This document shows positions 23,212 to 31,816 of a DNA stretch of 45,118 nucleotides, in pieces. Position 1 is the first letter of the stretch. Each line of letters opens with the position of its first letter. The stretch spans positions 1 through 45,118 of the forward strand of contig CALWIW010000017.1 in NCBI GenBank assembly GCA_944380855.1, read 5' to 3'. The notes beneath the pieces are model-generated. The model searched no databases, was not told the origin of the DNA, and saw only the letters and a list, made by a program, of their open reading frames with translations. A program made the translations under genes and the position numbers. The DNA is from an uncultured Clostridia bacterium (lineage in GTDB: Bacteria; Bacillota; Clostridia; Oscillospirales; Acutalibacteraceae).

Positions 23212-23288
23212 GATAGGCGGCTTACGAGCCTGTCTTTTGTCATTGCAGACAGCCCTTTCGAATAGGGCAATTTCTATTTTTTTATTTT
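23212..23288 (+). promoter_or_regulatory. Structured 5' leader with possible attenuator
   Basis: GATAGGC (23212-23218) can pair with GCCTGTC (23228-23234). GCCCT-TTCGAAT-AGGGC (23252-23268) is followed after two bases by TTTCTATTTTTTTATTTT, which resembles a weak terminator. CTGTCT (23230-23235) can instead pair with AGACAG (23247-23252), so the helices are mutually exclusive. Confidence 0.5.
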
Positions 23289-23308
23289 CAGAAAGGATGA
23301 AATCAGTC

Positions 23309-24670
23309 ATGAAAAAAGTATTGGCAATGATTCTGTCAGTTCTCATGGTTGCTTCTCTCGCAGCTGGCTGCGGCGGAAACGACGCTACTGACGAACCAAC
23401 AACAGATCCTGATGCTACCACAGACGGCGGCGAAACAAAGGTAGAAGGTACTATCGTTGTAAAGGCTCTTGAATCAGCATACGGTGCAGACATGTGGAAA
23501 GAGATTAAGGAAGCTTTCGAGAAGGCTTATCCTGGCACAACAGTAGATCTCGAGTGCAGCGTTACAATCGAAACAACACTCCAGAACGAATTACAGGCAG
23601 GTACATATCCTGACGTTGTTCACCTTCCAACAAGCCGTGACCCGAAAATCCCTGAGAACATGATCAGCAGCAAGCAGCTCCGTGACCTTACACCTGTTCT
23701 CGATTTGACAAACCCTGGCGAAGACAAGAAAGTCGGCGAAAAGATTATCCCAGGCTTTACAGATACAAATGCTACAAACCCATACGGCGACGGTAAATCA
23801 TACCTCATGCCAATGTTCTACAGCCCATGCGGACTCTTCTACAGTGCAAACCTTATGGAAGAAAAGGGCTGGGAAGTTCCTAAGACTTGGGACGAAATGT
23901 GGGAGCTCGGCGACAAGGCTAAGGCTGAAGGCATCTACCTCTTCACATACCCAACAACAGGTTACTTTGACGCTTTCATGTTCGCACTTCTTTCTTCAAC
24001 AGATCTCGGAATCGATCTCTACAATGATGTAACTTCCTTCAAAGAGGGTGCATGGGATTCTGAAGAGGCAAGACAGGTTCTCGAAATCGTTGCAAAGCTC
24101 GCTTCTTACACAGAGCCAACAACAACAGAGAACGCTAACAACATCGACTTCTCTAAGAACCAGCAGCTCGTTATCGACGGAAAAGCTATCTTCTGCCCGA
24201 ACGGAACATGGCTCCCAGGCGAAATGGCAGACTCTACTCCAGAAGGTTTTGTATGGGGTATGACAGCTATTCCTGCAGTTTCTGACAGCCAGCAGCCAAC
24301 TTCCTTCACATTCCTTGAGCAGATTTGGAGCCCGGCAGGTGCACCAAACCCAGCAGGTGCAGATGCTTTCATCGCATTTATGTATTCTGACACAGCAGCA
24401 GACATCTTTGCAAAATACGGTGCTATCCAGCCTATCCCAGGTGTTTCTGACAAGCTCGAAGGCGACAGCAAGACATTCTACAGCATCTATGACAACGGTG
24501 CAACAGCAGTTATGGGTGGATTCGTTGCTACAACAACAACTGACGTAAGCACATCTGTTGAGTACTTTGATCCGGTTAACCTCCTCGTTGCAGGTGAACT
24601 CACAGTTGATCAGTGGCTCGAGGGAATCAAGGCTGCTAACACAGCTCTTGGTGCAGGCGTAGAGGCATAA
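23309..24670 (+). CDS. Sugar ABC transporter substrate-binding lipoprotein
   Basis: A 453-residue extracellular solute-binding protein of the family 1 type. The signal peptide and lipobox are ASLAAGCGG (Cys ~22), followed by an acidic/Thr linker. The mature domain shows TYPDVVHLPTSRD, FYSANLMEEKGWEVPKTWDEM and the usual hinge segments. It would capture galacto-N-biose/lacto-N-biose or related disaccharides outside the cell (inferred from the phosphorylase downstream). ATG 23309 (MKKVLAM) is chosen because it begins the signal peptide; AAAGGA is 11 bp upstream. Codon use is strongly biased (CTC, ATC, CCA), as in highly expressed genes. A terminator follows it. Confidence 0.9.
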   Translation: MKKVLAMILSVLMVASLAAGCGGNDATDEPTTDPDATTDGGETKVEGTIVVKALESAYGADMWKEIKEAFEKAYPGTTVDLECSVTIETTLQNELQAGTYPDVVHLPTSRDPKIPENMISSKQLRDLTPVLDLTNPGEDKKVGEKIIPGFTDTNATNPYGDGKSYLMPMFYSPCGLFYSANLMEEKGWEVPKTWDEMWELGDKAKAEGIYLFTYPTTGYFDAFMFALLSSTDLGIDLYNDVTSFKEGAWDSEEARQVLEIVAKLASYTEPTTTENANNIDFSKNQQLVIDGKAIFCPNGTWLPGEMADSTPEGFVWGMTAIPAVSDSQQPTSFTFLEQIWSPAGAPNPAGADAFIAFMYSDTAADIFAKYGAIQPIPGVSDKLEGDSKTFYSIYDNGATAVMGGFVATTTTDVSTSVEYFDPVNLLVAGELTVDQWLEGIKAANTALGAGVEA

Positions 24671-24769
24671 TAAGTATAATCGTACTTGCAAAAGAACAAA
24701 AGAACAAATAATAACAGAATAGATTTAAAAATGGTATATAAGCTTACCATACTACTTTGATCTATTAGG

Positions 24770-24801
24770 CGGTGGGCAGTTTGTCTGCCCACCGTTTTTT
24801 T
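24770..24801 (+). terminator. Intrinsic terminator between binding protein and permeases
   Basis: CGGTGGGCAG-TTTGT-CTGCCCACCG followed by seven T. It is strong and in-operon, so it should limit read-through and keep the binding protein in excess over the permeases. Confidence 0.93.
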
Positions 24802-24831
24802 ATCAAAATAAACCGATAGGAGAAATGCAGC

Positions 24832-25725
24832 ATGAAAAAAGGTGGCGGTAGAGGCCTGTTCGTCGGACTGTGCGTTATCCCGACGGCTATATTGTTTACA
24901 TTATTCATGGTTGTACCTACATTGGAGGTTTTCTATTATTCCTTCTTCGGTGGATTTAATAAATTTAATATTGTAAATAAGGAATTTGTAGGATTTCAAA
25001 ACTATATAGACTTGTTTACGAAGCCATCAATCGCACCGAAATTTATAGGCACATTCCAGAACACAATTCTTCTTATAGTACTTGTTACAATAGTTACATT
25101 TGGTTTTGCACTTGTATATGCAGGTATTTTAAGCAGAGAAAAAATTAAAGGTCAAAATTTCTTCAGAATTATATTTTACATCCCGAATATACTTTCTGTA
25201 GTTGTTATTTCATCAATATTCTTTAACGTAATATACGATGCAGACATCGGTATTCTTACAAGCTTTACAAATTTGTTAGGACTTACAGTTAAGTGGAAGT
25301 CCGGCAATGAGATTGTTATTTTCAGCCTTGCAATAGCAATGGTATGGCAGGCAATCGGTTACTACATGGTTATGTATATGTCAAGTATGGCTGCCATTTC
25401 TGAAAGTATATATGAAAGTGCCAATTTGGAAGGAGCTGGCCGTATAAGAGTATTCTTCCAGATTACAATTCCGCTTGTATGGACAAATATCCGTACAACA
25501 CTTACTTTCTTTATCATTTCAACAATTAACCTCAGCTATTTGTTTGTACGTGCCATGTACGGTACAAGAGCTCCTCAAAGCACATGGGTTCTTCTTTACT
25601 ATATGTACGAGCAGACAACAGACTATGGTCTTGCAATGGCAATAGGTGTTATCACGTTCTTGTTCTCATTCCTCCTTGCAGGTCTTGTAAATGCAGTTAC
25701 AAAGCGTGAAGTTCTTGAAGTCTGA
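24832..25725 (+). CDS. Sugar ABC transporter permease (MalF/UgpA type)
   Basis: A 297-residue inner membrane permease with six predicted helices. The cytoplasmic EAA-type loop YESANLEGAGRIRVFFQITIP (near 200-220) docks the ATPase. AGGAG lies 9 bp before the ATG. It pairs with the second permease 23 bp downstream. No ATPase gene is present in the operon, so a shared MsmX/UgpC-type ATPase from elsewhere is expected, as is common in Firmicutes. Confidence 0.93.
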   Translation: MKKGGGRGLFVGLCVIPTAILFTLFMVVPTLEVFYYSFFGGFNKFNIVNKEFVGFQNYIDLFTKPSIAPKFIGTFQNTILLIVLVTIVTFGFALVYAGILSREKIKGQNFFRIIFYIPNILSVVVISSIFFNVIYDADIGILTSFTNLLGLTVKWKSGNEIVIFSLAIAMVWQAIGYYMVMYMSSMAAISESIYESANLEGAGRIRVFFQITIPLVWTNIRTTLTFFIISTINLSYLFVRAMYGTRAPQSTWVLLYYMYEQTTDYGLAMAIGVITFLFSFLLAGLVNAVTKREVLEV

Positions 25726-25748
25726 TGAAAGGAGCGGAATAAATTATT

Positions 25749-26627
25749 ATGAAAAATACAATTCTTAAAGAGCGTATAGTAAAAGCTATAATTTATCTTG
25801 CTCTGATTATATTTGCACTTGTAATTATTGTACCTGTTCTTTGGGTATTTTTGGCAGCATTCAGACCAAACTCAGATTTCCGCGGCGACACAGCTATGTC
25901 AAGCCCATGGTCACTGCCAAGCGAGTTCAGATTTGAAAACTTTGTTGACGCATGGACAAAGGCAAAGATGGGAGATTACTTCTTAAACTCTGTAATAGTA
26001 ACAGCTGTTGCTTTGGGACTTCTCCTTGTTCTTGCAATTCCTGCATCTTATGTTTTGGCAAGATTTAAGTTCCCAGGAAGAAAGATTTTGAATACTGCTC
26101 TTATGGGCGGATTGTTCGTAAACGTTTCTTACATAGTTGTTCCGATTATGCTTCTCCTTTTGGGATTTGACAGAGCAATCGGCACCACATTCTTTATGAA
26201 TAACAGATTTATCCTCTCTGTTGTATTGGCTTCAACGGCACTGCCCTTTACCATTTACCTGCTGGAAAGCTATTTTGTTACCATTCCGGCAGCTTTTGAA
26301 GAGGCAGCATATGTTGACGGTGCAGGATATTTCAAAACAATGTTCAGCATTATGATTCCAATGGCAAAGCCAAGTGTTATTACAGTTATTCTGTTCAACT
26401 TCCTTGCTTTTTGGAATGAATATATCGTTTCAATTACATTGCTCCAGGGCGACAAGGTTACATTGCCGGTTGGTATTATGAACCTTTCCCAGGCTTCACA
26501 GTCAAAGGCAGAATACGGACGTATGTATGCCGGTCTGGTGCTCGTAATGCTCCCGGTTCTCATTCTCTATATGTTTGTTCAGAAGAAACTTACACAGGGT
26601 ATGACCGCCGGCGGTGTTAAGGGTTAA
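25749..26627 (+). CDS. Sugar ABC transporter permease (MalG/UgpE type)
   Basis: A 292-residue second permease with six helices and a classic EAA loop, FEEAAYVDGAGYFKTMFSIM (near 195-215). The N-terminal helix and NSDFRGDTAMSSPW periplasmic loop are usual for MalG-like subunits. It forms the heterodimeric channel with the preceding gene. AAAGGAG lies upstream of the ATG. Confidence 0.93.
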   Translation: MKNTILKERIVKAIIYLALIIFALVIIVPVLWVFLAAFRPNSDFRGDTAMSSPWSLPSEFRFENFVDAWTKAKMGDYFLNSVIVTAVALGLLLVLAIPASYVLARFKFPGRKILNTALMGGLFVNVSYIVVPIMLLLLGFDRAIGTTFFMNNRFILSVVLASTALPFTIYLLESYFVTIPAAFEEAAYVDGAGYFKTMFSIMIPMAKPSVITVILFNFLAFWNEYIVSITLLQGDKVTLPVGIMNLSQASQSKAEYGRMYAGLVLVMLPVLILYMFVQKKLTQGMTAGGVKG

Positions 26628-26659
26628 TAATAAACTGCAAAGGAGGTATAGGTTATATT

Positions 26660-26902
26660 TTGCAGTTTATGCAGAATATAACATTGATTATGGAATCTAA
26701 GAAAATTATCAGCACAATAATCGGTATTGTTGCATTTATTGTTGGCATGGTTTTAATTTTCGTAGGACGTAATGTAGCAGATATAGGACACCTTGTAATG
26801 CAGTTTGTAGGTCTGTTTATATTGCTTGGTCTTCTCTTTGCATATAACAAGAGATGGACAAAATACGATGTTAAACCTGTAAAAAAAGATAAAAAGAAAT
26901 AA
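26660..26902 (+). CDS. Small membrane protein of the transporter operon
   Basis: At most 80 residues, with two hydrophobic helices (IISTIIGIVAFIVGMVLIF and LVMQFVGLFILLGLLFAY) and a Lys-rich C-terminal tail (KPVKKDKKK) that should stay in the cytoplasm. I do not recognise a family. AGGAGG at 26641-26646 is 13 bp before the TTG at 26660 and further from the ATGs at 26669 and 26690, so the start is uncertain. Its place between permease and phosphorylase suggests an accessory to the transporter. Confidence 0.65.
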   Translation: MQFMQNITLIMESKKIISTIIGIVAFIVGMVLIFVGRNVADIGHLVMQFVGLFILLGLLFAYNKRWTKYDVKPVKKDKKK

Positions 26903-26937
26903 AACAAATATGACAGTATAACTGTGCATATTTGCAA

Positions 26938-26981
26938 AGTTGTATGTCCGCCACTGCGTAGCAGCGACGGGCATACAGTTG
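26938..26981 (+). other. Hairpin between the small membrane protein gene and lnpA
   Basis: TTGTATGTCCG (26940-26950) pairs with CGGGCATACAG (26969-26979) with one mismatch each side of the loop; inner GCTGC/GCAG-like pairs are possible. No T-run follows, so it may be a processing or stabilising structure rather than a terminator. Confidence 0.5.
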
Positions 26982-27048
26982 TACTTAAATAATACCTGCT
27001 AATTTTGCAGACAATATTTTTTTTATTTGTTGAAAGGAATTTAAACTT

Positions 27049-29220
27049 ATGAAAGAGCCAACAAGAGAATTCGGTCGTGTTACCATTCCTACTGACGTTG
27101 ACGTAGTTCCCGAAACTTTGGAACTTCTTAAAAAATGGGGAGCAGACGCTATCCGTGACTGCGACGGAACTGATTATCCCGAAGAGCTTAAATCAGTTGA
27201 CGCAAAAGTTTACTCAACGTATTATACAACAAGAAAAGACAACGCATGGGCAAAAGCAAACCCTGATGAAATACAGCAGATGTATATTATGACAGCTCCG
27301 AAAACAGCTGTTGAAGGACCTTTGTCCATAGAGCTTATGAAAAATCTTTATCCTGATATGCTCGCTGTAAACACACGTGACGATATCACACGCTGGTGGG
27401 AAGTTATTGACCGTACAACAGGTGAGGTAGTTCCTGTTGATGAGTGGAAATATGACGAAGCTACAGGCTGTGTTGTTATCGACAAGGCTGTACCTTTCCA
27501 TGATTACACAGTAAGCTTTTTGGCATATATCATGTGGGATCCGGTTCATATGTACAACGCAGTTGTAAATGACTGGAAGGGCGTTGAGCATCAGATTACC
27601 TTTGACGTTCGCCAGCCGAAGACACGTGAGTTTACAATGAAGCGTCTGCGTAAGTTTATCGAAGAGCATCCTTATGTTGATGTTATCAGATATACAACCT
27701 TCTTCCATCAGTTTACACTTATTTTTGACGAGCTTGCACGTGAAAAATATGTTGACTGGTACGGCTATTCCGCAAGCGTAAGCCCATATATTCTTGAGCA
27801 GTTTGAAAAAGAAGTTGGCTATAAGTTCAGACCTGAGTATATTATTGACCAGGGATACATGAACAACCCATACAGAATCCCTACAAAGGAATTTAAGGAT
27901 TTCCAGGCGTTCCAGCGTAGAGAAGTAGCAAAGCTTGCAAAGGAAATGGTTGATATAACCCACGAGTGCGGCAAGGAAGCTATGATGTTCCTGGGCGACC
28001 ACTGGATAGGCACAGAGCCTTTCATGGACGAGTTCAAGACAATCGGTCTTGACGCAGTTGTAGGCAGCGTTGGTAACGGTGCAACACTTCGTCTTATCAG
28101 CGATATTCCGGGCGTTAAGTACACAGAGGGAAGATTCCTCCCATACTTCTTCCCGGATACATTCCACGAGGGCGGCGACCCTGTAAAGGAAGCAAAATAC
28201 AACTGGGTAACTGCAAGACGTGCAATTCTCAGAAAGCCTATCGACCGTATCGGCTACGGCGGATATTTGAAGCTTGCAGTTGAATTCCCTGAGTTTATAG
28301 AATATGTTCAGAGCGTTTGCAACGAGTTCAGAGAGCTTTATGAAAACGCAAAGGGAACTACACCTTACTGTGTAAAGACAGTTGCAGTTCTCAACTGCTG
28401 GGGCAAGATGAGAGCATGGGGCAACCACATGGTTCACCACGGTCTTTATCAGAAGCAGAACTACTCATATTTCGGCGTAATAGAGGCACTCAGCGGTGCT
28501 CCTTATGACGTTAAGTTTATAAGCTTTGACGATATTAAGGAAAATCCGGCAATCCTTGACGATATTGACGTTATCATCAATGACGGCGACGCATATACAG
28601 CTCACAGCGGCGGTGCTTTCTGGGCAGACGAGGAAATCGTTACAGCTATCAAGAAGTTCGTATACAACGGCGGCGGATTTATCGGCGTAGGCGAGCCTTC
28701 AGCATATCAGTATCAGGGCAAGTACTTCCAGCTTTCCGGCGTTCTCGGCGTTGAGGAAGAAATCGGATACACACTTAATGTTGATAAGTACAACTGGGAC
28801 GAGCATAAGCACTTTATTACAGAAGATGTTAAGGGTGAGATCGACTTCGGTGAAGGCAAAAAGAACATCTATGCACTTCCCGGCACAACTATTATCTGCC
28901 AGAGAGAAAAAGAGGTTCAGATGGCAGTTAACGAGTTCGGAAAGGGCCGTGCCGTATATATCAGCGGTCTTCCGTATACATTTGAAAATGCAAGACTTCT
29001 CCACCGTGCTGTTATGTGGTCTACACACAGCGAGGCTGACCTCAACAAGTGGTACAGCACAAACTACAACGTTGACGTTCACGCTTATGTTGCAAACAAC
29101 AAATACTGCGTTGTTAACAACACATACGAGCCGCAGAGCACAACTGTTTACAGAGGAGACGGTTCAAGCTTTGACCTTGATATGGCAGCTAATGAGATAA
29201 TCTGGTACGAAATCGACTGA
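27049..29220 (+). CDS. lnpA: 1,3-beta-galactosyl-N-acetylhexosamine phosphorylase (GH112)
   Basis: A 723-residue GH112 enzyme that splits galacto-N-biose or lacto-N-biose I with phosphate into galactose-1-phosphate and GalNAc or GlcNAc in the cytoplasm. It is close to bifidobacterial GLNBP over its length: an N-terminal TIM-barrel domain (LLKKWGADAIRDCDGTDYPEE, VIRYTTFFHQFTLI, MMFLGDHWIGTEPF), then a Rossmann-like central domain (VIINDGDAYTAHSGG, GGGFIGVGEPSA) and a C-terminal beta domain. Asp317 in GDHWIG sits where the catalytic acid (Asp313 in the B. longum enzyme, from memory) is expected. GAAAGGAA precedes the ATG. Codons are highly biased. Whether GNB, LNB or both are preferred cannot be read from this sequence. 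Confidence 0.94.
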   Translation: MKEPTREFGRVTIPTDVDVVPETLELLKKWGADAIRDCDGTDYPEELKSVDAKVYSTYYTTRKDNAWAKANPDEIQQMYIMTAPKTAVEGPLSIELMKNLYPDMLAVNTRDDITRWWEVIDRTTGEVVPVDEWKYDEATGCVVIDKAVPFHDYTVSFLAYIMWDPVHMYNAVVNDWKGVEHQITFDVRQPKTREFTMKRLRKFIEEHPYVDVIRYTTFFHQFTLIFDELAREKYVDWYGYSASVSPYILEQFEKEVGYKFRPEYIIDQGYMNNPYRIPTKEFKDFQAFQRREVAKLAKEMVDITHECGKEAMMFLGDHWIGTEPFMDEFKTIGLDAVVGSVGNGATLRLISDIPGVKYTEGRFLPYFFPDTFHEGGDPVKEAKYNWVTARRAILRKPIDRIGYGGYLKLAVEFPEFIEYVQSVCNEFRELYENAKGTTPYCVKTVAVLNCWGKMRAWGNHMVHHGLYQKQNYSYFGVIEALSGAPYDVKFISFDDIKENPAILDDIDVIINDGDAYTAHSGGAFWADEEIVTAIKKFVYNGGGFIGVGEPSAYQYQGKYFQLSGVLGVEEEIGYTLNVDKYNWDEHKHFITEDVKGEIDFGEGKKNIYALPGTTIICQREKEVQMAVNEFGKGRAVYISGLPYTFENARLLHRAVMWSTHSEADLNKWYSTNYNVDVHAYVANNKYCVVNNTYEPQSTTVYRGDGSSFDLDMAANEIIWYEID

Positions 29221-29247
29221 TTTTAACAGGTTAAAAAAGATTTTCGG

Positions 29248-29271
29248 GTGCAGCCCGCTTTTGGGCTGCAC
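29248..29271 (+). other. Intercistronic hairpin after lnpA
   Basis: GTGCAGCCC (29248-29256) and GGGCTGCAC (29263-29271) with loop GCTTTT, followed by TTTG only. It is a perfect 9-bp stem but a poor terminator; partial attenuation or mRNA protection is likely. Confidence 0.7.
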
Positions 29272-29319
29272 TTTGAATAAAGACTGACAGTTAATCTAAC
29301 TTTTAAGGAGGAATTCTCG

Positions 29320-30237
29320 TTGAAAAAGGCATTAGTTATTATGGCAGCAGGTATGGGCAGCAGATACGGCGGCTTGAAGCAGATTGATTCAGTTGGTCCT
29401 AACGGCGAAATCATCATTGATTATTCTATTTATGATGCTAAACTTGCAGGATTCAGCAAGGTTTACTTTATTATTAAGAGAGAGAATTACGATATTTTCC
29501 GTGAAGTAATCGGTGACAGAATTGCTTCTCAAATTGAAACAGAATATATTTTCCAAGAGCTTACAAACATTCCCGAGGGATATAAGGTTCCTGAAGAGCG
29601 TGTAAAGCCTTGGGGTACAGCACACGCTATTATGAGCTGTCTCGGCAAGGTTAAAGAGCCTTTCCTTGTAATCAATGCTGACGACTTCTACGGCAGAGAC
29701 GCTTTTGTAAAGGTTTCCGAGTGGATTGATAAGGCTGATTTGGACGCCGAGCCAATGCAGTACTGCATGGCAGGTTATATCCTCAAGAATACTCTTACAG
29801 AGTACGGCCATGTAGCAAGAGGCGTTTGCACAATGGACGAGAACAACTATCTCACAAGCATTGTAGAAAGAACAAAGATTATGCGTAGAGACGGTCAGGT
29901 TCAGTTTACAGAGGACGAAGAAAACTGGGAAGATTTGGACGAGAATTCAATCGTTTCCATGAACTGCTGGTGTCTTACACCTAAATTTATTGACGAAACA
30001 GAAAAGCGTTTCAAAGAATTTTTGGACGAAAACCTTGAGAAAAATCCTCTTAAGTCAGAGTACCTGCTTCCTACAGTTATCAGAGAATTGATTGACGAGG
30101 GCAAGGCAACTGTTGAGGTTTTGAAAACAGACGCTACATGGTTTGGCGTAACATACAAGGACGACAAGCCATATGTTGTTAAGTCAATAAAGGATAAAGT
30201 AGACAGCGGAGAGTATCCGTCAAAATTGTGGGAGTGA
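29320..30237 (+). CDS. Sugar-phosphate nucleotidyltransferase of the galacto-N-biose operon
   Basis: A 305-residue Rossmann-type NTP transferase. The nucleotide-binding signature is MAAGMGSRYGGLKQ near the N-terminus, with metal/sugar segment INADDFYGRDA (~110) and KPWGTAHAIM. It should join a sugar-1-phosphate to UTP or another NTP. In this operon the likely substrates are the Gal-1-P from LnpA or the HexNAc-1-P from the kinase that follows (inference). It replaces the GalT-type uridylyltransferase (LnpC) found in bifidobacterial operons. The TTG start has AAGGAGG 9 bp upstream. It is followed after 6 bp by the kinase gene. Confidence 0.82.
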   Translation: MKKALVIMAAGMGSRYGGLKQIDSVGPNGEIIIDYSIYDAKLAGFSKVYFIIKRENYDIFREVIGDRIASQIETEYIFQELTNIPEGYKVPEERVKPWGTAHAIMSCLGKVKEPFLVINADDFYGRDAFVKVSEWIDKADLDAEPMQYCMAGYILKNTLTEYGHVARGVCTMDENNYLTSIVERTKIMRRDGQVQFTEDEENWEDLDENSIVSMNCWCLTPKFIDETEKRFKEFLDENLEKNPLKSEYLLPTVIRELIDEGKATVEVLKTDATWFGVTYKDDKPYVVKSIKDKVDSGEYPSKLWE

Positions 30238-30243
30238 TATTTA

Positions 30244-31356
30244 GTGGCAGAGAAAAATTATAACTTTGACCTTATCGTAAGCCAGTTCTTAGGCGAAGGG
30301 GACAAAATGGTAAGCGTTGGTCCTTTCGGCGAGGGTCATATTAATGATACATATGCTGCTGTTATAGAAAATAACGGCGAAAAAAGACGTATAATTGTTC
30401 AGAGAATTAACCACGGTATTTTTAAAGACCCGGCTGCTCTTATGGACAACATTTACGGAGTTACAACTTTCCTTAAAAAGATTATAGAAGCAAACGGCGG
30501 AGACGTTCTCAGAGAAACTCTCACCGTTATTCCAGCAAAGGACGGAAAGCTCTATTTTGTTGACGAGGAAGGCAACTACTGGAGATCCTATATCTTTATT
30601 GAGGGTGCTACAACTTATCAGAGTATTCAGACTCAGGAAGATTTCTACAACTGCGGAGCTGCATTCGGCAACTTCCAAAGACTTTTGGCAGATTATCCTG
30701 CTGATCAGCTTTCAGAGTCCATTCCTGATTTCCATAATACAGAAAAGCGTTTTGAAACCTTTGTTGAGGCAGTAAAGAACGATATTTGCGGACGTGCAAA
30801 AGACGTTCAGGCAGAAATAGACTTTGCTATGGCAAGAAAAGAAGCAGCCTGCGAGATCGTTAATATGCTCAAAGAGGGTAAAATTCCTCTCAGAGTTACT
30901 CACAACGATACAAAGCTCAACAACATCATGATTGATGACGCTACAGGCAAGGCTATCTGCATTATTGACCTTGACACAATTATGCCTGGTGCTGCTGCAT
31001 ATGACTTCGGCGACAGTATTCGTTTCGGAGCAAGCACAGGTGCAGAGGACGAAGTTGACCTGAGCAAAATTGAAATGAGCCTTGAACTCTTTGAAGTATT
31101 CGCAAAGGGTTACCTCAGCGTTGCAAAAGAATTTTTGACACCTGACGAGCTTTACAGCCTTTCAATCGGTGCAAAGATTATGACATTCGAGTGCGGAATC
31201 AGATTCCTCACAGACTATCTCAGCGGAGATACATATTTCAAGATTCACAGACCAAACCACAATCTTGACCGCTGCCGTACACAGTTTAAGCTTGTTGCGG
31301 ATATGGAAAAGAAAATGGATCAGATGCACGCTATAGTTAATAAATACGCAAAATAA
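30244..31356 (+). CDS. nahK: N-acetylhexosamine 1-kinase (NahK/LnpB type)
   Basis: A 370-residue kinase of the aminoglycoside-phosphotransferase fold. It would phosphorylate the GlcNAc/GalNAc freed by LnpA at C1. The catalytic loop is THNDTKLNNIMID (~219-231) and the metal-binding IIDLDTIMPG (~240) follows, with DFGD after it. The N-terminal FGEGHINDTY resembles the family's nucleotide-binding part. The GTG start has GGGAG ~10 bp upstream within the end of the preceding gene. Last gene of the operon, with a terminator ~170 bp beyond. Confidence 0.88.
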   Translation: MAEKNYNFDLIVSQFLGEGDKMVSVGPFGEGHINDTYAAVIENNGEKRRIIVQRINHGIFKDPAALMDNIYGVTTFLKKIIEANGGDVLRETLTVIPAKDGKLYFVDEEGNYWRSYIFIEGATTYQSIQTQEDFYNCGAAFGNFQRLLADYPADQLSESIPDFHNTEKRFETFVEAVKNDICGRAKDVQAEIDFAMARKEAACEIVNMLKEGKIPLRVTHNDTKLNNIMIDDATGKAICIIDLDTIMPGAAAYDFGDSIRFGASTGAEDEVDLSKIEMSLELFEVFAKGYLSVAKEFLTPDELYSLSIGAKIMTFECGIRFLTDYLSGDTYFKIHRPNHNLDRCRTQFKLVADMEKKMDQMHAIVNKYAK

Positions 31357-31520
31357 TTTTGTGTATATAAAGCGGAAAATCGGTTTGCTTTGCTTATCGG
31401 TTTAAAAATACAATAATCTGCCCGGCAATAATTAATATAACTGGTATAATCATCAAGAAGTTGTTCTAAGCAGTTAAATTTTAATACGGTTGTATAAATT
31501 TTGCCTTGCAGCTTGTTGTT

Positions 31521-31557
31521 AAAAAAGAGAGGGTACATTTGTACTCTCTCTTTTCTT
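31521..31557 (+). terminator. Intrinsic terminator of the galacto-N-biose operon
   Basis: AAAGAGAGGGTAC-ATTT-GTACTCTCTCTTT with a flanking T-run (TTTTCTTATGTTTTTTT). The A-run on the other side makes it potentially bidirectional. The 164 bp between nahK and it show nothing else. Confidence 0.88.
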
Positions 31558-31580
31558 ATGTTTTTTTAATTTTTGCTTCT

Positions 31581-31789
31581 TTGTCAATAGTTGTGTAAAA
31601 AGTAAATTAAGAAAAAATAATGAGTTATCGGAAACACAGATGTGTGTTCAAAGCAAAAAAACAGTCCGCAGGACTGTTTTTTCTCAGTACTGCATTTTAA
31701 GACCTTGGAGGACGCTGTCCTCCAAACCTCCTGCCAAAGGGACAGTGGTCCCTTTGGAATCCCGAAATTTTCCCCTGACATTTACAGTT
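31581..31789 (-). repeat. Dispersed multi-hairpin repeat, long copy D (reversed)
   Basis: Starts TTGTCAATAGTTGTGTAAAAAGT, then AAAAAACAGTCC-GCA-GGACTGTTTTTT, TTGGAGGAC-GCT-GTCCTCCAA and CCAAAGGGAC...GTCCCTTTGG, ending CCCCTGACATTTAC. It is the reverse of copies C and E. It lies between convergent genes. Confidence 0.88.
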
Positions 31790-31816
31790 CATTCAATTAA
31801 AATAAGTCAGCAACGA

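Noticed and set aside
23996-24691. A 231-codon minus-strand frame
   Set aside because: Antisense shadow of the biased codons in the binding-protein gene; Cys-rich and without domain resemblance.
27214-28440. A 408-codon open frame on the minus strand
   Set aside because: It lies wholly antisense to lnpA, has a Cys/Val-rich composition typical of antisense reading of biased codons, and has no ribosome site.
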